From Acidimicrobiaceae bacterium (lineage in GTDB: Bacteria; Actinomycetota; Acidimicrobiia; Acidimicrobiales; Bog-793), in assembly GCA_003140595.1 (NCBI GenBank), contig PLKG01000048.1, forward strand, positions 1 through 40,311: a stretch of 40,311 nucleotides of DNA, given 5' to 3'. Both the position numbers and the translations under genes were made by a program. Below the pieces are notes generated by a model that did not search any database, was not told the origin of the DNA, and was given only the letters and a program-made list of their open reading frames with translations. This document shows positions 1-7,490 of the stretch, piece after piece (positions within the stretch are counted from its first letter, which is position 1; the number at the start of each line of letters is the position of its first letter).

Positions 1-2
1 GG

Positions 3-185
3 ACGCTGGACCCAAGGGCCGGCGGTACCTCGATCACTCGTGAACACGCGAAGGCCGGCGTAGCGCTCCGGGGTAGCGCCTTCGAGTTGGCTTGCTGGAC
101 CTGGGGCCGCCTACCGACCGAACGGCTCGAGATTTTCGGTAATCGACAGATCGCAGACCGCTTCAGGGAGGTTGTCCGCCTCTGA
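3..185 (+). CDS. C-terminal fragment of an MDMPI/DinB-like (maleylpyruvate isomerase family) protein
   Basis: An open frame runs from the window edge to a TGA at 183-185 and gives about 60 residues. The end of the frame reads like the C-terminal domain of the actinobacterial mycothiol-dependent maleylpyruvate isomerase (TIGR03083-type) family: a G-x-A-FELACWTWGR stretch, then LERLEIFGNRQIADRF. This corresponds to the family's usual 'G-x-A-x-L-xx-L-x-L-W-G-R ... GD' tail. Members are DinB-fold metal-dependent thiol-transferases or proteins of unknown reaction. The N-terminal metal-binding domain lies outside the window, so the catalytic histidines cannot be checked. The assignment rests on a short motif only. 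Confidence 0.5.
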   Translation, partial: TLDPRAGGTSITREHAKAGVALRGSAFELACWTWGRLPTERLEIFGNRQIADRFREVVRL

Positions 186-228
186 TCAGTGCTATGCGCG
201 AAACGAGCGGCCTTCCGGCCGCTCGCAG

Positions 229-300
229 CTCGGGGGGGAGGACTCGAACCCCCAATTACAGGGCCAGAACCTGCCGTGTTGCCGATTACACCACCCCCGA
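229..300 (-). tRNA. tRNA-Gln (anticodon CTG)
   Basis: Read on the minus strand, 72 bases fold into a cloverleaf. The acceptor stem is TCGGGGG/CCCCCGA with discriminator G. The anticodon loop is TTCTGGC with anticodon CTG. The T-arm is GGGGG-TTCGAGT-CCTCC. CCA is not encoded. The next gene upstream on the same strand is gltX. That pairing fits actinobacteria, where a non-discriminating GluRS charges tRNA-Gln and GatCAB amidates the product (established knowledge for the group; not tested here). Confidence 0.93.
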
Positions 301-312
301 ATGGGCGGCGTA

Positions 313-318
313 AGCGTA
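313..318 (-). promoter_or_regulatory. -10 box candidate for tRNA-Gln
   Basis: On the minus strand TACGCT lies 12 bases upstream of the mature tRNA 5' end, so transcription would begin about 5 bases before the tRNA. No convincing -35 hexamer was found at 16-19 bases; a TTGATC lies 20 bases upstream. Confidence 0.35.
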
Positions 319-403
319 ACAGGCGCGCACCCGCGGGAGATCAAGGCCAACTGCGGACTCCCGTCCAACGAACCAACCGTAGCGATGTCGGCCACAACGG
401 TGT

Positions 404-1873
404 TTAGGCGCTCGGGTCCTCAGGCCTCGACGCGGCCAGTCTCTCGATCGCAGCGTCAAGGCGCTCCAGCGACCGGGCTCGCCCCAGCACTTCGAGCGAC
501 TCGAACAAAGGCAGGCCAACCCCTCGGCCAAGCACAGCCGCCCTGATCGGCGCCTGAACCTTGCCGAGCTTACGTCCATGCTTCTCTCCGAGATCGGAGA
601 TCTCACCCTTGAGCGCGGCCGCCTCGAAGGAGCCCTCTTCAAGCCGTTCGCGTGCCTCCGCGAGGATCGACCCCGCGTCGGGGTCCCGGAGGATCGCCTT
701 CTCGAACGACTCGGTCTCGGTCTCGTAGTCGGCCACGAAGAGGAACTCGACAAGACTTGCCGCTTCTGACAAGGTGGCCGCCCGCTCTTGGACCAGCGGG
801 GCGAGTCTCGCAAATTCTGCCGACGCGAAATCGGCCGCCACCTGCGACTGCGCATCCTCTGCCGCCCACTGGCAGCACCGCGCGATGAAGCTTTCGACCG
901 GGAGCTCGCGCAGATAGACGCCGTTGAAGTGCAACAGCTTCGCTTCGTCAAAGAACGCTGGTGAATGATTGACGCTGCCCAGGTCGAACTCGGTGACTAG
1001 GTCTTCGAGGCTGAAATACTCACGCCCATCCCCGGGGCTCCAACCGAGCAGGGCGAGATAGTTGACCATCGCCTCAGGTAGGAAGCCCTGCGCTCGGTAG
1101 TCCTCGATGGCCACACGGTCGCGTCGCTTGGAGATCTTCTGCCGCTTGTCGTTGACGAGAACCGGCAGGTGGGCGTAGACGGGAAGCGGGAGCGCTGCAA
1201 CACCAAGCGCCTCCCAGAGGAGCACGGCTTTCGGCGTCGTCGGCAGATGCTCCTCCGCCCGGATGACATGGCTGATCCGCATCTCCCGGTCGTCGACGAC
1301 CCCGGCGAGAACGAACAGTGGATTGCCGTTCGATTTTGCAACTACGAAGTCGTCGATGGTCGAATTCGCAAAGCGAACCTCTCCACGGATCACGTCGGTA
1401 ACGACGGTGACTCCCTCTCGGGGAACCTTGAACCGCAACGCGCGCCCGGGCTGGCGATCGAGGCCACGGTCTCGGCAAAAGCCGTCGTAGCCCGGCGTCG
1501 CGTTCGCCTTCGTCCTCTCCAGCACTATCTCGCGCGTGCAGTCACAGGCGTACAGATAACCGTTCGACCAGAGCTCCTCAAGGGCGGCCTGGTAGTGCTC
1601 CCCGCGCTGGGACTGGCGGTAAGGGCCCTCGTCCCAGTTGATCCCGAGCCATGTCAGAGCCGAAGCGATACCAGCCACCCACTCTTCCTTGTTGCGCTCA
1701 GCGTCGGTGTCTTCGATCCGGAGAACGAACACTCCGTTGTGGCGCTTCGCGAAACACCAGTTGTAAAGAGCCGTACGGGCGCCCCCGACATGGAAGTAAC
1801 CGGTCGGCGACGGCGCGATCCGGACACGCACAGGCCGCCCTCCGACTGTGTCCCCGATCACTTCGCTGGCCAT
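404..1873 (-). CDS. gltX: Glutamate--tRNA ligase
   Basis: Class I aminoacyl-tRNA synthetase of 489 residues that attaches glutamate to tRNA-Glu (and probably to tRNA-Gln). The HIGH-type motif is HVGG at residues 28-31 in RIAPSPTGYFHVGGARTALYN. The KMSKS motif is KISKR at 246-250. A CxC pair (110/112) and C133 sit where bacterial GluRS has its zinc knuckle; the fourth ligand is not obvious. Length is normal for the family. The frame stays open 42 codons further upstream. I chose the internal ATG at 1873 because the conserved N-terminus begins near it and because TAACCT lies exactly 7 bases upstream, as in other genes of this window. It is followed on the same strand by tRNA-Gln. Confidence 0.96.
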   Translation of the reverse strand: MASEVIGDTVGGRPVRVRIAPSPTGYFHVGGARTALYNWCFAKRHNGVFVLRIEDTDAERNKEEWVAGIASALTWLGINWDEGPYRQSQRGEHYQAALEELWSNGYLYACDCTREIVLERTKANATPGYDGFCRDRGLDRQPGRALRFKVPREGVTVVTDVIRGEVRFANSTIDDFVVAKSNGNPLFVLAGVVDDREMRISHVIRAEEHLPTTPKAVLLWEALGVAALPLPVYAHLPVLVNDKRQKISKRRDRVAIEDYRAQGFLPEAMVNYLALLGWSPGDGREYFSLEDLVTEFDLGSVNHSPAFFDEAKLLHFNGVYLRELPVESFIARCCQWAAEDAQSQVAADFASAEFARLAPLVQERAATLSEAASLVEFLFVADYETETESFEKAILRDPDAGSILAEARERLEEGSFEAAALKGEISDLGEKHGRKLGKVQAPIRAAVLGRGVGLPLFESLEVLGRARSLERLDAAIERLAASRPEDPSA

Positions 1874-1880
1874 TCGAGCG

Positions 1881-1886
1881 AGGTTA
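1881..1886 (-). promoter_or_regulatory. -10 box for a leaderless gltX mRNA
   Basis: Minus-strand TAACCT is followed by 7 bases and the gltX ATG, so the predicted transcription start coincides with the start codon. A GGAGG overlaps the left side of the box. It is 12 bases from the ATG and would lie outside the transcript if this promoter is used. Confidence 0.5.
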
Positions 1887-2033
1887 CCTCCGCCTGGGCG
1901 ACTTGCGATCCAAGTCCCGAGCGAAGTGTCGGTACCTCCGACGCCAGAGGCCGAGGTCCTGGTGGGTTCAGGAGCCGAACGTGGTCGCGCGCCCAACATG
2001 CTGGCGGCGTCGCACGCACCCGTCCGCGTTTGC

Positions 2034-2039
2034 TAGACC
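2034..2039 (+). promoter_or_regulatory. Imperfect -10 box for pntAA
   Basis: TAGACC ends 6 bases before the pntAA ATG. The last base of the TAnnnT consensus is C instead of T. Spacing matches the better leaderless boxes in this window, and no Shine-Dalgarno sequence is visible. Confidence 0.35.
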
Positions 2040-2045
2040 GAGCGC

Positions 2046-3179
2046 ATGCGATTGGGAATACCGACCGAGACCACGCCCGGCGAGCGTCGGGTTGCGCTCG
2101 TCCCCAGCGTGGTCCCAAGGATTACAGCCTTAGGTGCCGATATCGCGATGCAGGCGGGTGCCGGCACGTCCTCGCTGCTTGCCGACGAGGAGTACGCCGC
2201 CGCCGGCGTCGCTCTGGTGGACCGCCCGACTCTTTTCGCGACATCGGGCTTCATCTGCAAGGTGCAACCGTTGACGTTGGAAGAGGTGAGCCTTGTCAAC
2301 GAAGGCTCCGGCGTCGTTAGCTACCTCCAGCCAACGGCAAACCTCGACCTCATCCGTGCCCTTGTGACTCGCAGGATCTCCGCGTTCAGCCTGGACCTGC
2401 TGCCTCGAATCACCCGGGCCCAGTCGATGGACGTACTCTCGTCCCAGGCGCTTGTCTCGGGCTATCGGGCGGTGCTGCTTGCTGCAGACAAGCTCCCGAA
2501 ATTCTTTCCCCTCTACATGACAGCAGCCGGAACGGTACCGCCCGCCAAGGTGCTGGTGCTGGGCGCTGGCGTCGCCGGGCTCCAGGCGATCGCGACGGCC
2601 CGTCGCCTCGGTGCGAACGTCCGCGCATACGACGTCCGGGCGGCCGCGCGCACCGAGGTCAAAAGCCTGGGTGCCACTTTCGTCGAGCTTGATCTCGAGG
2701 CCCAGGAGGGCCAGGGCGGGTACGCGGGAGAACAGTCCGAGGACTTCCTGCGCCGCCAACGTGAGCTCATCGGCAAAGAAGTCGCCGGCGCCGACGTCGT
2801 CATAACGACTGCGGCGATCCCGGGACGCAAAGCGCCAGTGCTCGTCACCGGGGAGATGGTGCACCGAATGGCCCTCGGCAGCGTCATCGTCGACCTTGCC
2901 GCTGAAACCGGGGGCAACTGCGAGCTCAGCCGTCCAGGAGAGAACATCGACGAAGGGGGCGTCACGATCATCGGGGTAAAGAACCTCCCGAGCTCGATGC
3001 CCCTGCACGCGAGCTTCCTCTATTCGCGCAACATCGCCGAGTTCCTGACACTCGTCGTGAAAGCGGGAGAATTCGCTCCCGACTTCAATGACGAGATTGT
3101 CGCGAGCACCTGCGTCACTTACGGGGGCGAGGTTCGCCACGCCCCCACCCGCGATCTGATCGAAGGAGGGACGCAATGA
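2046..3179 (+). CDS. pntAA: NAD(P) transhydrogenase subunit alpha part 1 (domain I, NAD-binding)
   Basis: The 377-residue soluble subunit carries the NAD(H)-binding domain I of the proton-translocating transhydrogenase. The enzyme transfers hydride between NADH and NADP+ coupled to proton movement across the membrane. Visible signatures are an alanine dehydrogenase-like N-terminus (GIPTETTPGERRVALVP), RITRAQSMDVLSSQA at 121-135, and the nucleotide-binding GAGVAGLQAI at 173-182 followed by YDVR. TTAAIPGRKAP follows further on. The alpha chain is split, as in many bacteria outside the enterics, with the membrane part encoded by the next gene. The ATG of pntAB overlaps this stop (ATGA), implying coupled translation. 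Confidence 0.95.
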   Translation: MRLGIPTETTPGERRVALVPSVVPRITALGADIAMQAGAGTSSLLADEEYAAAGVALVDRPTLFATSGFICKVQPLTLEEVSLVNEGSGVVSYLQPTANLDLIRALVTRRISAFSLDLLPRITRAQSMDVLSSQALVSGYRAVLLAADKLPKFFPLYMTAAGTVPPAKVLVLGAGVAGLQAIATARRLGANVRAYDVRAAARTEVKSLGATFVELDLEAQEGQGGYAGEQSEDFLRRQRELIGKEVAGADVVITTAAIPGRKAPVLVTGEMVHRMALGSVIVDLAAETGGNCELSRPGENIDEGGVTIIGVKNLPSSMPLHASFLYSRNIAEFLTLVVKAGEFAPDFNDEIVASTCVTYGGEVRHAPTRDLIEGGTQ

Positions 3180-3526
3180 ACGGCGGGGACATCCTCTCGC
3201 TGATCACCGTGTTTGTGCTTGCGGCGTTCGTGGGCTTCGAGGTGATCGCCAAGGTCCCCAGCACGCTTCACACGCCATTGATGTCGGGCACGAACGCGAT
3301 CCACGGCGTCGTACTCGTCGGGGCGATGCTCGTCCTCGGCACCGCGAGCAGCACCAGCCAGATGGTGCTCGGCTTTGTCGCAGTGGTCCTGGCCACCTTG
3401 AACGTCGTCGGCGGGTTCGTCGTGACCGACCGGATGCTCGAGATGTTCAAGGTCCGCAAGTCACCCGCGGCCCCCGCGGAGCCGGTCAGCACGATGGCGC
3501 CTAGCCCAGAAGGGGGCCAGAAGTGA
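3176..3526 (+). CDS. pntAB: NAD(P) transhydrogenase subunit alpha part 2 (membrane domain)
   Basis: A 116-residue membrane protein with about three hydrophobic helices and the family-typical stretch FEVIAKVPSTLHTPLMSGTN followed by AIHGVV. It supplies the first part of the proton channel (domain II) of the transhydrogenase and pairs with PntB. It starts within the pntAA stop codon and ends in a 4-base GTGA overlap with pntB, so the three cistrons form one operon. The C-terminus is a short Ala/Pro-rich cytoplasmic tail. Confidence 0.94.
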   Translation: MNGGDILSLITVFVLAAFVGFEVIAKVPSTLHTPLMSGTNAIHGVVLVGAMLVLGTASSTSQMVLGFVAVVLATLNVVGGFVVTDRMLEMFKVRKSPAAPAEPVSTMAPSPEGGQK

Positions 3527-4908
3527 GCCTCGGCACGGGCATCCGCCTCGCTGACCTGATTGCGGCGATCTGTTTCATCCTGGCACTGCGCGGCCTCACC
3601 GGACCGAAGACCGCGCGCTACGGGAACCTCCTCGGCGCCGGCGGCATGACGCTCGCAGTCGCGATCACTTTCGCAACCAACGGCCTGACCCACTTCCTGC
3701 TGATCGTCGGGGCAATGGCGATCGGGGCGGTTATCGCCGTCCCGGCAGCCCGCCTGGTCAAGATGACCGCTATGCCGCAGATGGTCGCGGCTTTCAACGG
3801 AGTCGGGGGCGGTGCGGCCGCTCTGATAGCCCTTGCAACCTTCCTCCGGGCTCCGGCCGGCTCGCTCGCCGTCTACCAAGTCGTCGAAGTCCTGTTGGGC
3901 GTGGTCATCGGTTGCGTCTCGTTCTCGGGCAGCTGCATCGCCTTCGCGAAGCTCCAAGAGCTGATCACCGGCAGGCCCATCACCTATTCCGGCCAGCAGG
4001 TCTGGAACGGAATCATCGCCATTGCGATCCTCGGGCTCGGAGTCACGGTCTGTGTCAGTTCCTTTAACTGGTTGGTTGCGATCGTTCTGGTGCTCGCTTT
4101 GGCCTTCGGCGTCGCGTTCGTCCTGCCGGTCGGCGGAGCGGACGTACCTGTTCTCATCTCTTTGCTGAACTCGTTCACCGGTCTCGCTGTCGCTGCCAGC
4201 GGCTTCGTGTTGCACTCGGTCGTGCTCGTCGTTGCCGGCACGCTCGTAGGTGCCTCGGGCACGCTCCTCACCCAGATGATGAGCCGAGCGATGGGACGCT
4301 CGCTGCCGAACATCCTCTTCAGCGCCTTCGGTTCGGTCATCACGGCCACCGGTGGAGCGGAGGGCGACACGACCCGCAGCGTCCGCTCGGCGAGCGCAGA
4401 AGACATCGCGATCCTGCTCGCCTATGCGAACAAGGTGATCGTCGTCCCGGGTTACGGACTTGCGGTGGCGCAGGCTCAGCACACGATTCGTGAGCTTGCC
4501 GACCTGCTCGAGTCGCGTGGAGTTCAGGTCATCTATGCCATCCACCCCGTCGCCGGGCGTATGCCGGGCCACATGAACGTCCTGTTGGCAGAGGCCAATG
4601 TCCCCTATGAGCAATTGAAGGAGATGGACGAGGCGAACCCGGAGTTCCAGTCCGCAGATGTGGCACTGGTCGTCGGCGCGAACGACGTCGTCAACCCGGC
4701 CGCCAAGAACAATCCCGGCAGCCCGATCTACGGGATGCCCATCCTTGCGGTGGACGAGGCGCGAAACATCGTGTTCATGAAGCGCTCGATGCGCCCGGGT
4801 TTTGCCGGCATCGACAACGAACTGCTCTTCGACCCGAAGACCACTCTTTTGTTCGGTGACGCCAAGGACTCGCTGACAAAGGTCGTGGCCGCGGTCAAGG
4901 CTCTCTGA
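3523..4908 (+). CDS. pntB: NAD(P) transhydrogenase subunit beta
   Basis: This 461-residue subunit contains the rest of membrane domain II (about residues 5-270, many hydrophobic helices) and the NADP(H)-binding domain III. Domain III shows GYGLAVAQAQ at 310-319, then HPVAGRMPGHMNVLLAEA, GANDVVNPAA and a late KRSM loop, all characteristic of PntB. The start is GTG, overlapping the pntAB stop. In an aerobic actinobacterium the complex would mainly provide NADPH using the proton-motive force (family knowledge). The end is followed by 42 bases before the next gene. Confidence 0.96.
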   Translation: MSLGTGIRLADLIAAICFILALRGLTGPKTARYGNLLGAGGMTLAVAITFATNGLTHFLLIVGAMAIGAVIAVPAARLVKMTAMPQMVAAFNGVGGGAAALIALATFLRAPAGSLAVYQVVEVLLGVVIGCVSFSGSCIAFAKLQELITGRPITYSGQQVWNGIIAIAILGLGVTVCVSSFNWLVAIVLVLALAFGVAFVLPVGGADVPVLISLLNSFTGLAVAASGFVLHSVVLVVAGTLVGASGTLLTQMMSRAMGRSLPNILFSAFGSVITATGGAEGDTTRSVRSASAEDIAILLAYANKVIVVPGYGLAVAQAQHTIRELADLLESRGVQVIYAIHPVAGRMPGHMNVLLAEANVPYEQLKEMDEANPEFQSADVALVVGANDVVNPAAKNNPGSPIYGMPILAVDEARNIVFMKRSMRPGFAGIDNELLFDPKTTLLFGDAKDSLTKVVAAVKAL

Positions 4909-4911
4909 CCG

Positions 4912-4917
4912 TAGCCT
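4912..4917 (+). promoter_or_regulatory. -10 candidate for the FMN reductase-like gene
   Basis: TAGCCT lies just after the pntB stop and 33 bases before the next ATG. It would give a leader of roughly 26 bases carrying GGGGAG at 4940-4945, a good ribosome binding site 5 bases from the ATG. Read-through from pntB is equally possible. Confidence 0.3.
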
Positions 4918-4950
4918 TGTAGCGGCACAACCAGTGCACGGGGAGACCTG

Positions 4951-5520
4951 ATGCCCATCTTGACAGTCATCATCGCGTCGACACGCCCGGGCAGGGCAGG
5001 GCTGCCGGTCGCGGCGTGGTTCGTCGAGCATGCACGGGCCCACGGCGCGTTCGAAGTACGGGTCGCGGACCTGGCCGAGATAGACCTGCCACTGCTCGAC
5101 GAGCCCAACCACCCGCGCCTGCGCCAGTACACCAAGCGGCACACCATCGAGTGGAGCGCAATCATCGACGCCTCCGACGCGTTCGTCTTTGTGACGCCTG
5201 AGTACAACTACGGCTATCCCGCCTCGCTCAAGAACGCGATCGACTACCTGCACCAGGAGTGGCTTCGCAAACCAGTCGGCTTCGTGTCGTACGGCGGTGT
5301 GGCAGCAGGAACCCGCTCGGTCCAACAGCTGAAGCAAGTCGTGACGTGTCTGAGCATGATGCCCTTGAACGAGGCTGTAGCGATCCCGTTCTTCACCGAG
5401 TTCATCGAGGACGGGAAGGTCAAGGCCAACCAGATCATGGTCCAGGCAGCCGACGCGATGCTCGACCAGCTGGCTCGAGTCGAGGCGGCGATGCGTCCGC
5501 TCCGCACGCTCTCCTCGTAG
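4951..5520 (+). CDS. NADPH-dependent FMN reductase family flavoprotein
   Basis: The 189-residue protein has the flavodoxin-like fold of the NADPH-dependent FMN reductase family (azoreductase, chromate or quinone reductase relatives). The phosphate-binding loop is STRPGR at residues 10-15. The FMN-contacting signature is PEYNYGYPASLKNAIDYL at 83-100, followed by a late SYGG. Members use NAD(P)H to reduce FMN, quinones or azo dyes in the cytoplasm; the substrate cannot be told from sequence. A GGGGAG ribosome site precedes the ATG. It directly follows the transhydrogenase operon, which makes NADPH, but a functional link is only a suggestion from position. Confidence 0.9.
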   Translation: MPILTVIIASTRPGRAGLPVAAWFVEHARAHGAFEVRVADLAEIDLPLLDEPNHPRLRQYTKRHTIEWSAIIDASDAFVFVTPEYNYGYPASLKNAIDYLHQEWLRKPVGFVSYGGVAAGTRSVQQLKQVVTCLSMMPLNEAVAIPFFTEFIEDGKVKANQIMVQAADAMLDQLARVEAAMRPLRTLSS

Positions 5521-5583
5521 TAATTGGCGGTCACCGCGCGTCTAACGCGGCAGGGGAGCGCGCTGCCCTGCTCAAATGAGCGC

Positions 5584-6276
5584 ATGAAACAAGGCGCGGA
5601 CCGCGACGATGAGCGAGCCGGCACTGCGCCCTGGGCCGAGCGCGTGAACGCGGAATCCCTGGTGCGCGCTGCACGCGCCCAGGGCGTCACCGACGCCCGA
5701 GTGCTCGAGGCCCTTCGAACAGTGCGCCGCTCGTCGTTCGTCCCGAAAGAGACGCTCAACCAAGTTGGCTGCGACTGCGCCATCCCGATCGGACAGGCGC
5801 AGACAACCTCACAGCCCTCGCTGATCGGACTGATGATCGAGGCCCTCGGACTTGGGGCCGAAGACGTGGTTCTCGAGATCGGCACCGGGTACGGCTACCA
5901 GGCGGCGCTGCTGGCCAAACTCGCCCGTTACGTTTTCAGTGTCGAACGCATCCCCGAGCTGGCGGAGATCGCCCGCCACAACTTGAAGGCGGAAGGCGTT
6001 CTCAACGCCGAGGTCGTCACCGGCGACGGCACGCTCGGGCTGCCAAGCTCGGCGCCCTTCGACGGCATCGTGGTCGCGGCCGCTTTCCTCCGTGTCCCAG
6101 ATCCGCTCGCGGCTCAACTCGCCCCCGGAGGAAGGCTTGTAATGCCGGTCGGCAACGGGGGCGGCGACCTCGTAAAGGTCTTTGAGTCGCGAGACAACGA
6201 CCTAGTTGAACTACGGGTGCTGTGCGGAGCCCGCTTTGTGCCCCTACTGGGCGCGAACGGGTTCGAGGTCCGCTGA
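5584..6276 (+). CDS. pcm: Protein-L-isoaspartate O-methyltransferase
   Basis: This SAM-dependent enzyme (about 230 residues) methylates isoaspartyl residues in damaged proteins so they can revert to aspartate. PIGQAQTTSQPS at 68-79 is the substrate/SAM-site signature, and VLEIGTGYGYQAALL at 96-110 is methyltransferase motif I. A DG acidic turn and the PGGRLVMPVG motif follow. The start is uncertain: the frame is open back to a TTG at 5524, and a GTG at 5644 also precedes the conserved core. I used the ATG at 5584, although a good ribosome site at proper spacing is lacking. It converges with the PIN-TRAM gene. Confidence 0.9.
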   Translation: MKQGADRDDERAGTAPWAERVNAESLVRAARAQGVTDARVLEALRTVRRSSFVPKETLNQVGCDCAIPIGQAQTTSQPSLIGLMIEALGLGAEDVVLEIGTGYGYQAALLAKLARYVFSVERIPELAEIARHNLKAEGVLNAEVVTGDGTLGLPSSAPFDGIVVAAAFLRVPDPLAAQLAPGGRLVMPVGNGGGDLVKVFESRDNDLVELRVLCGARFVPLLGANGFEVR

Positions 6277-6324
6277 CTTCACCTGCCGAGGACGATCTCC
6301 CGGCCGTGATGGTCGATCGCGCCA

Positions 6325-6348
6325 GGAGCGTGAAGGCGGCACCGCTCC
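6325..6348. terminator. Hairpin between convergent pcm and PIN-TRAM genes
   Basis: GGAGCG at 6325-6330 pairs with CGCTCC at 6343-6348 around a 12-base loop. It lies in the 90-base gap between two convergent genes. No T-tract follows on either strand, so an intrinsic-terminator role is only suggested. Confidence 0.35.
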
Positions 6349-6366
6349 GGTTAGGAGACGAGCCGC

Positions 6367-7404
6367 CTAGTCCGCGACTCGGGCGAAGACGAGCAGACCT
6401 TGATTCGTAGGCCTTGTCGAGAGGACGACGACCTCCACTCCTGTTTGACCCACCATTTCCTCGGCATCGTTGACGACAACCATGTCTCCGTCAGGCAGGA
6501 AGCCAATAGCTTGCTGTGGCTGGCGACCCGCCCTGATCAGGTCGATGGTCAGATGCTCGCCGGGGACGTGGTCCGGCGACAGGTCAGTCACGAGGCGACG
6601 AAGGTCCAGCACACGCGCGCCCGCCGCCTCCCGGCGACGAGCCATCTCCACCGAGCAGGTGACGACCCGAGCGTCGAGTCGATCTGCCAAGGTAGAAACC
6701 TTCTCCTCGATCGAGGCAGCGGCGGGGACGTCGCTCTGCACGAAGGTGACTCTGATGCCGAGCTTCCTGAGTTCGTCGATCGCCTCTAGCCCGCGTCGCG
6801 CGCGTCTTGCCGATACCGGGTCTGGCCCGTCGGCCAAGGTGGCGAGCTCGTCCGCCACAGGTTCTGGGATCAACAGCTCGGGACCGAACAAGCCGATCTG
6901 CCCCATCACGAGGAAGGACCTGTCCATGACTGCAGAAGTGTCAGCCAGGTCAGCCCCGGCAGCGACGTCCTGGCGCGACGTCATCAGGTGGCGTGTGACA
7001 CCGAGAGCGTCCGCGAGCTGACGCCCCTTGGCCATGCCCAACCTCAAGCCGAGCCCGCCGATCACCCACGCTACGGCTGCGGTGATGAGGAAGTCGAAAT
7101 CCTCCCGGACGAACACGAACAGCGGGATGCAGACGATGACACCGATCAGAAGCCCGAGGCTGCCGAACAGCATCCCGGAGAGCAGCTCCGGAGCTGGAAC
7201 GTCACGAAGTGAGCGCGTCGCCTCGCGCATGCCTCCCTCCGTCAATCGGCCGACGACGCCGCCGACCACATAGCCCACCAAGACCCCGATTGCAGCTCCA
7301 GTGGAACGCCCCGCCGCTGTGGCCGCGTAGTGGTTGCCCGCCGTGAGGCCGACGAGCGCGCCGCACACCGCGACGAACAAGCGGAAGACCTCGACGAAGA
7401 CCAT
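6367..7404 (-). CDS. YacL-like membrane-anchored PIN-TRAM domain protein
   Basis: The 345-residue protein has four hydrophobic segments in the first 125 residues, then a PIN nuclease-like domain (about 150-285) and a TRAM domain (about 285-342, with IGFLPDGDMVVVND). This is the architecture of the YacL family. D155 and D161 in ADTSAVMD and the ADELATLADGPD helix align with the PIN acidic residues, and RRARRGL matches the YacL RGRRGL. The usual TND late in the PIN domain is TCS here (VVTCSVEMARRR), and the usual D before it is E (SIEEKV). Cleavage activity is therefore doubtful. RNA binding through TRAM is expected for the family; its substrate is unknown. It diverges from the GH18 gene. Confidence 0.85.
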   Translation of the reverse strand: MVFVEVFRLFVAVCGALVGLTAGNHYAATAAGRSTGAAIGVLVGYVVGGVVGRLTEGGMREATRSLRDVPAPELLSGMLFGSLGLLIGVIVCIPLFVFVREDFDFLITAAVAWVIGGLGLRLGMAKGRQLADALGVTRHLMTSRQDVAAGADLADTSAVMDRSFLVMGQIGLFGPELLIPEPVADELATLADGPDPVSARRARRGLEAIDELRKLGIRVTFVQSDVPAAASIEEKVSTLADRLDARVVTCSVEMARRREAAGARVLDLRRLVTDLSPDHVPGEHLTIDLIRAGRQPQQAIGFLPDGDMVVVNDAEEMVGQTGVEVVVLSTRPTNQGLLVFARVAD

Positions 7405-7411
7405 TCCAAAG

Positions 7412-7417
7412 AGCGTA
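7412..7417 (-). promoter_or_regulatory. -10 box for a leaderless PIN-TRAM mRNA
   Basis: Minus-strand TACGCT is followed by 7 bases and the ATG at 7404. No Shine-Dalgarno sequence lies between. This is the same geometry as for gltX, uppS and dnaG in the window. Confidence 0.5.
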
Positions 7418-7475
7418 GGAGCATTCTCCGGTCAGGCAGCTCATATGACGACAACGCGCCGGGACCGACGGGAAC

Positions 7476-7481
7476 TACGCT
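7476..7481 (+). promoter_or_regulatory. -10 candidate for the GH18 lipoprotein gene
   Basis: TACGCT ends 9 bases before the ATG at 7491, so the mRNA would carry a leader of only about 3 bases. The hexamer is identical to the one driving the divergent PIN-TRAM gene about 60 bases away. Confidence 0.4.
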
Positions 7482-7490
7482 CGGGTCGTC

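Noticed and set aside
1886-1890. GGAGG upstream of gltX as ribosome binding site
   Set aside because: It is 12 bases from the ATG and overlaps the TAACCT box; spacing is better explained by a leaderless start.
3268-5337. 689-codon open frame on the minus strand, antisense to the pnt genes and the flavin reductase gene
   Set aside because: The translation is rich in Arg, Asp and Gly without any domain and mirrors well-supported genes on the other strand; typical of GC-rich shadows.
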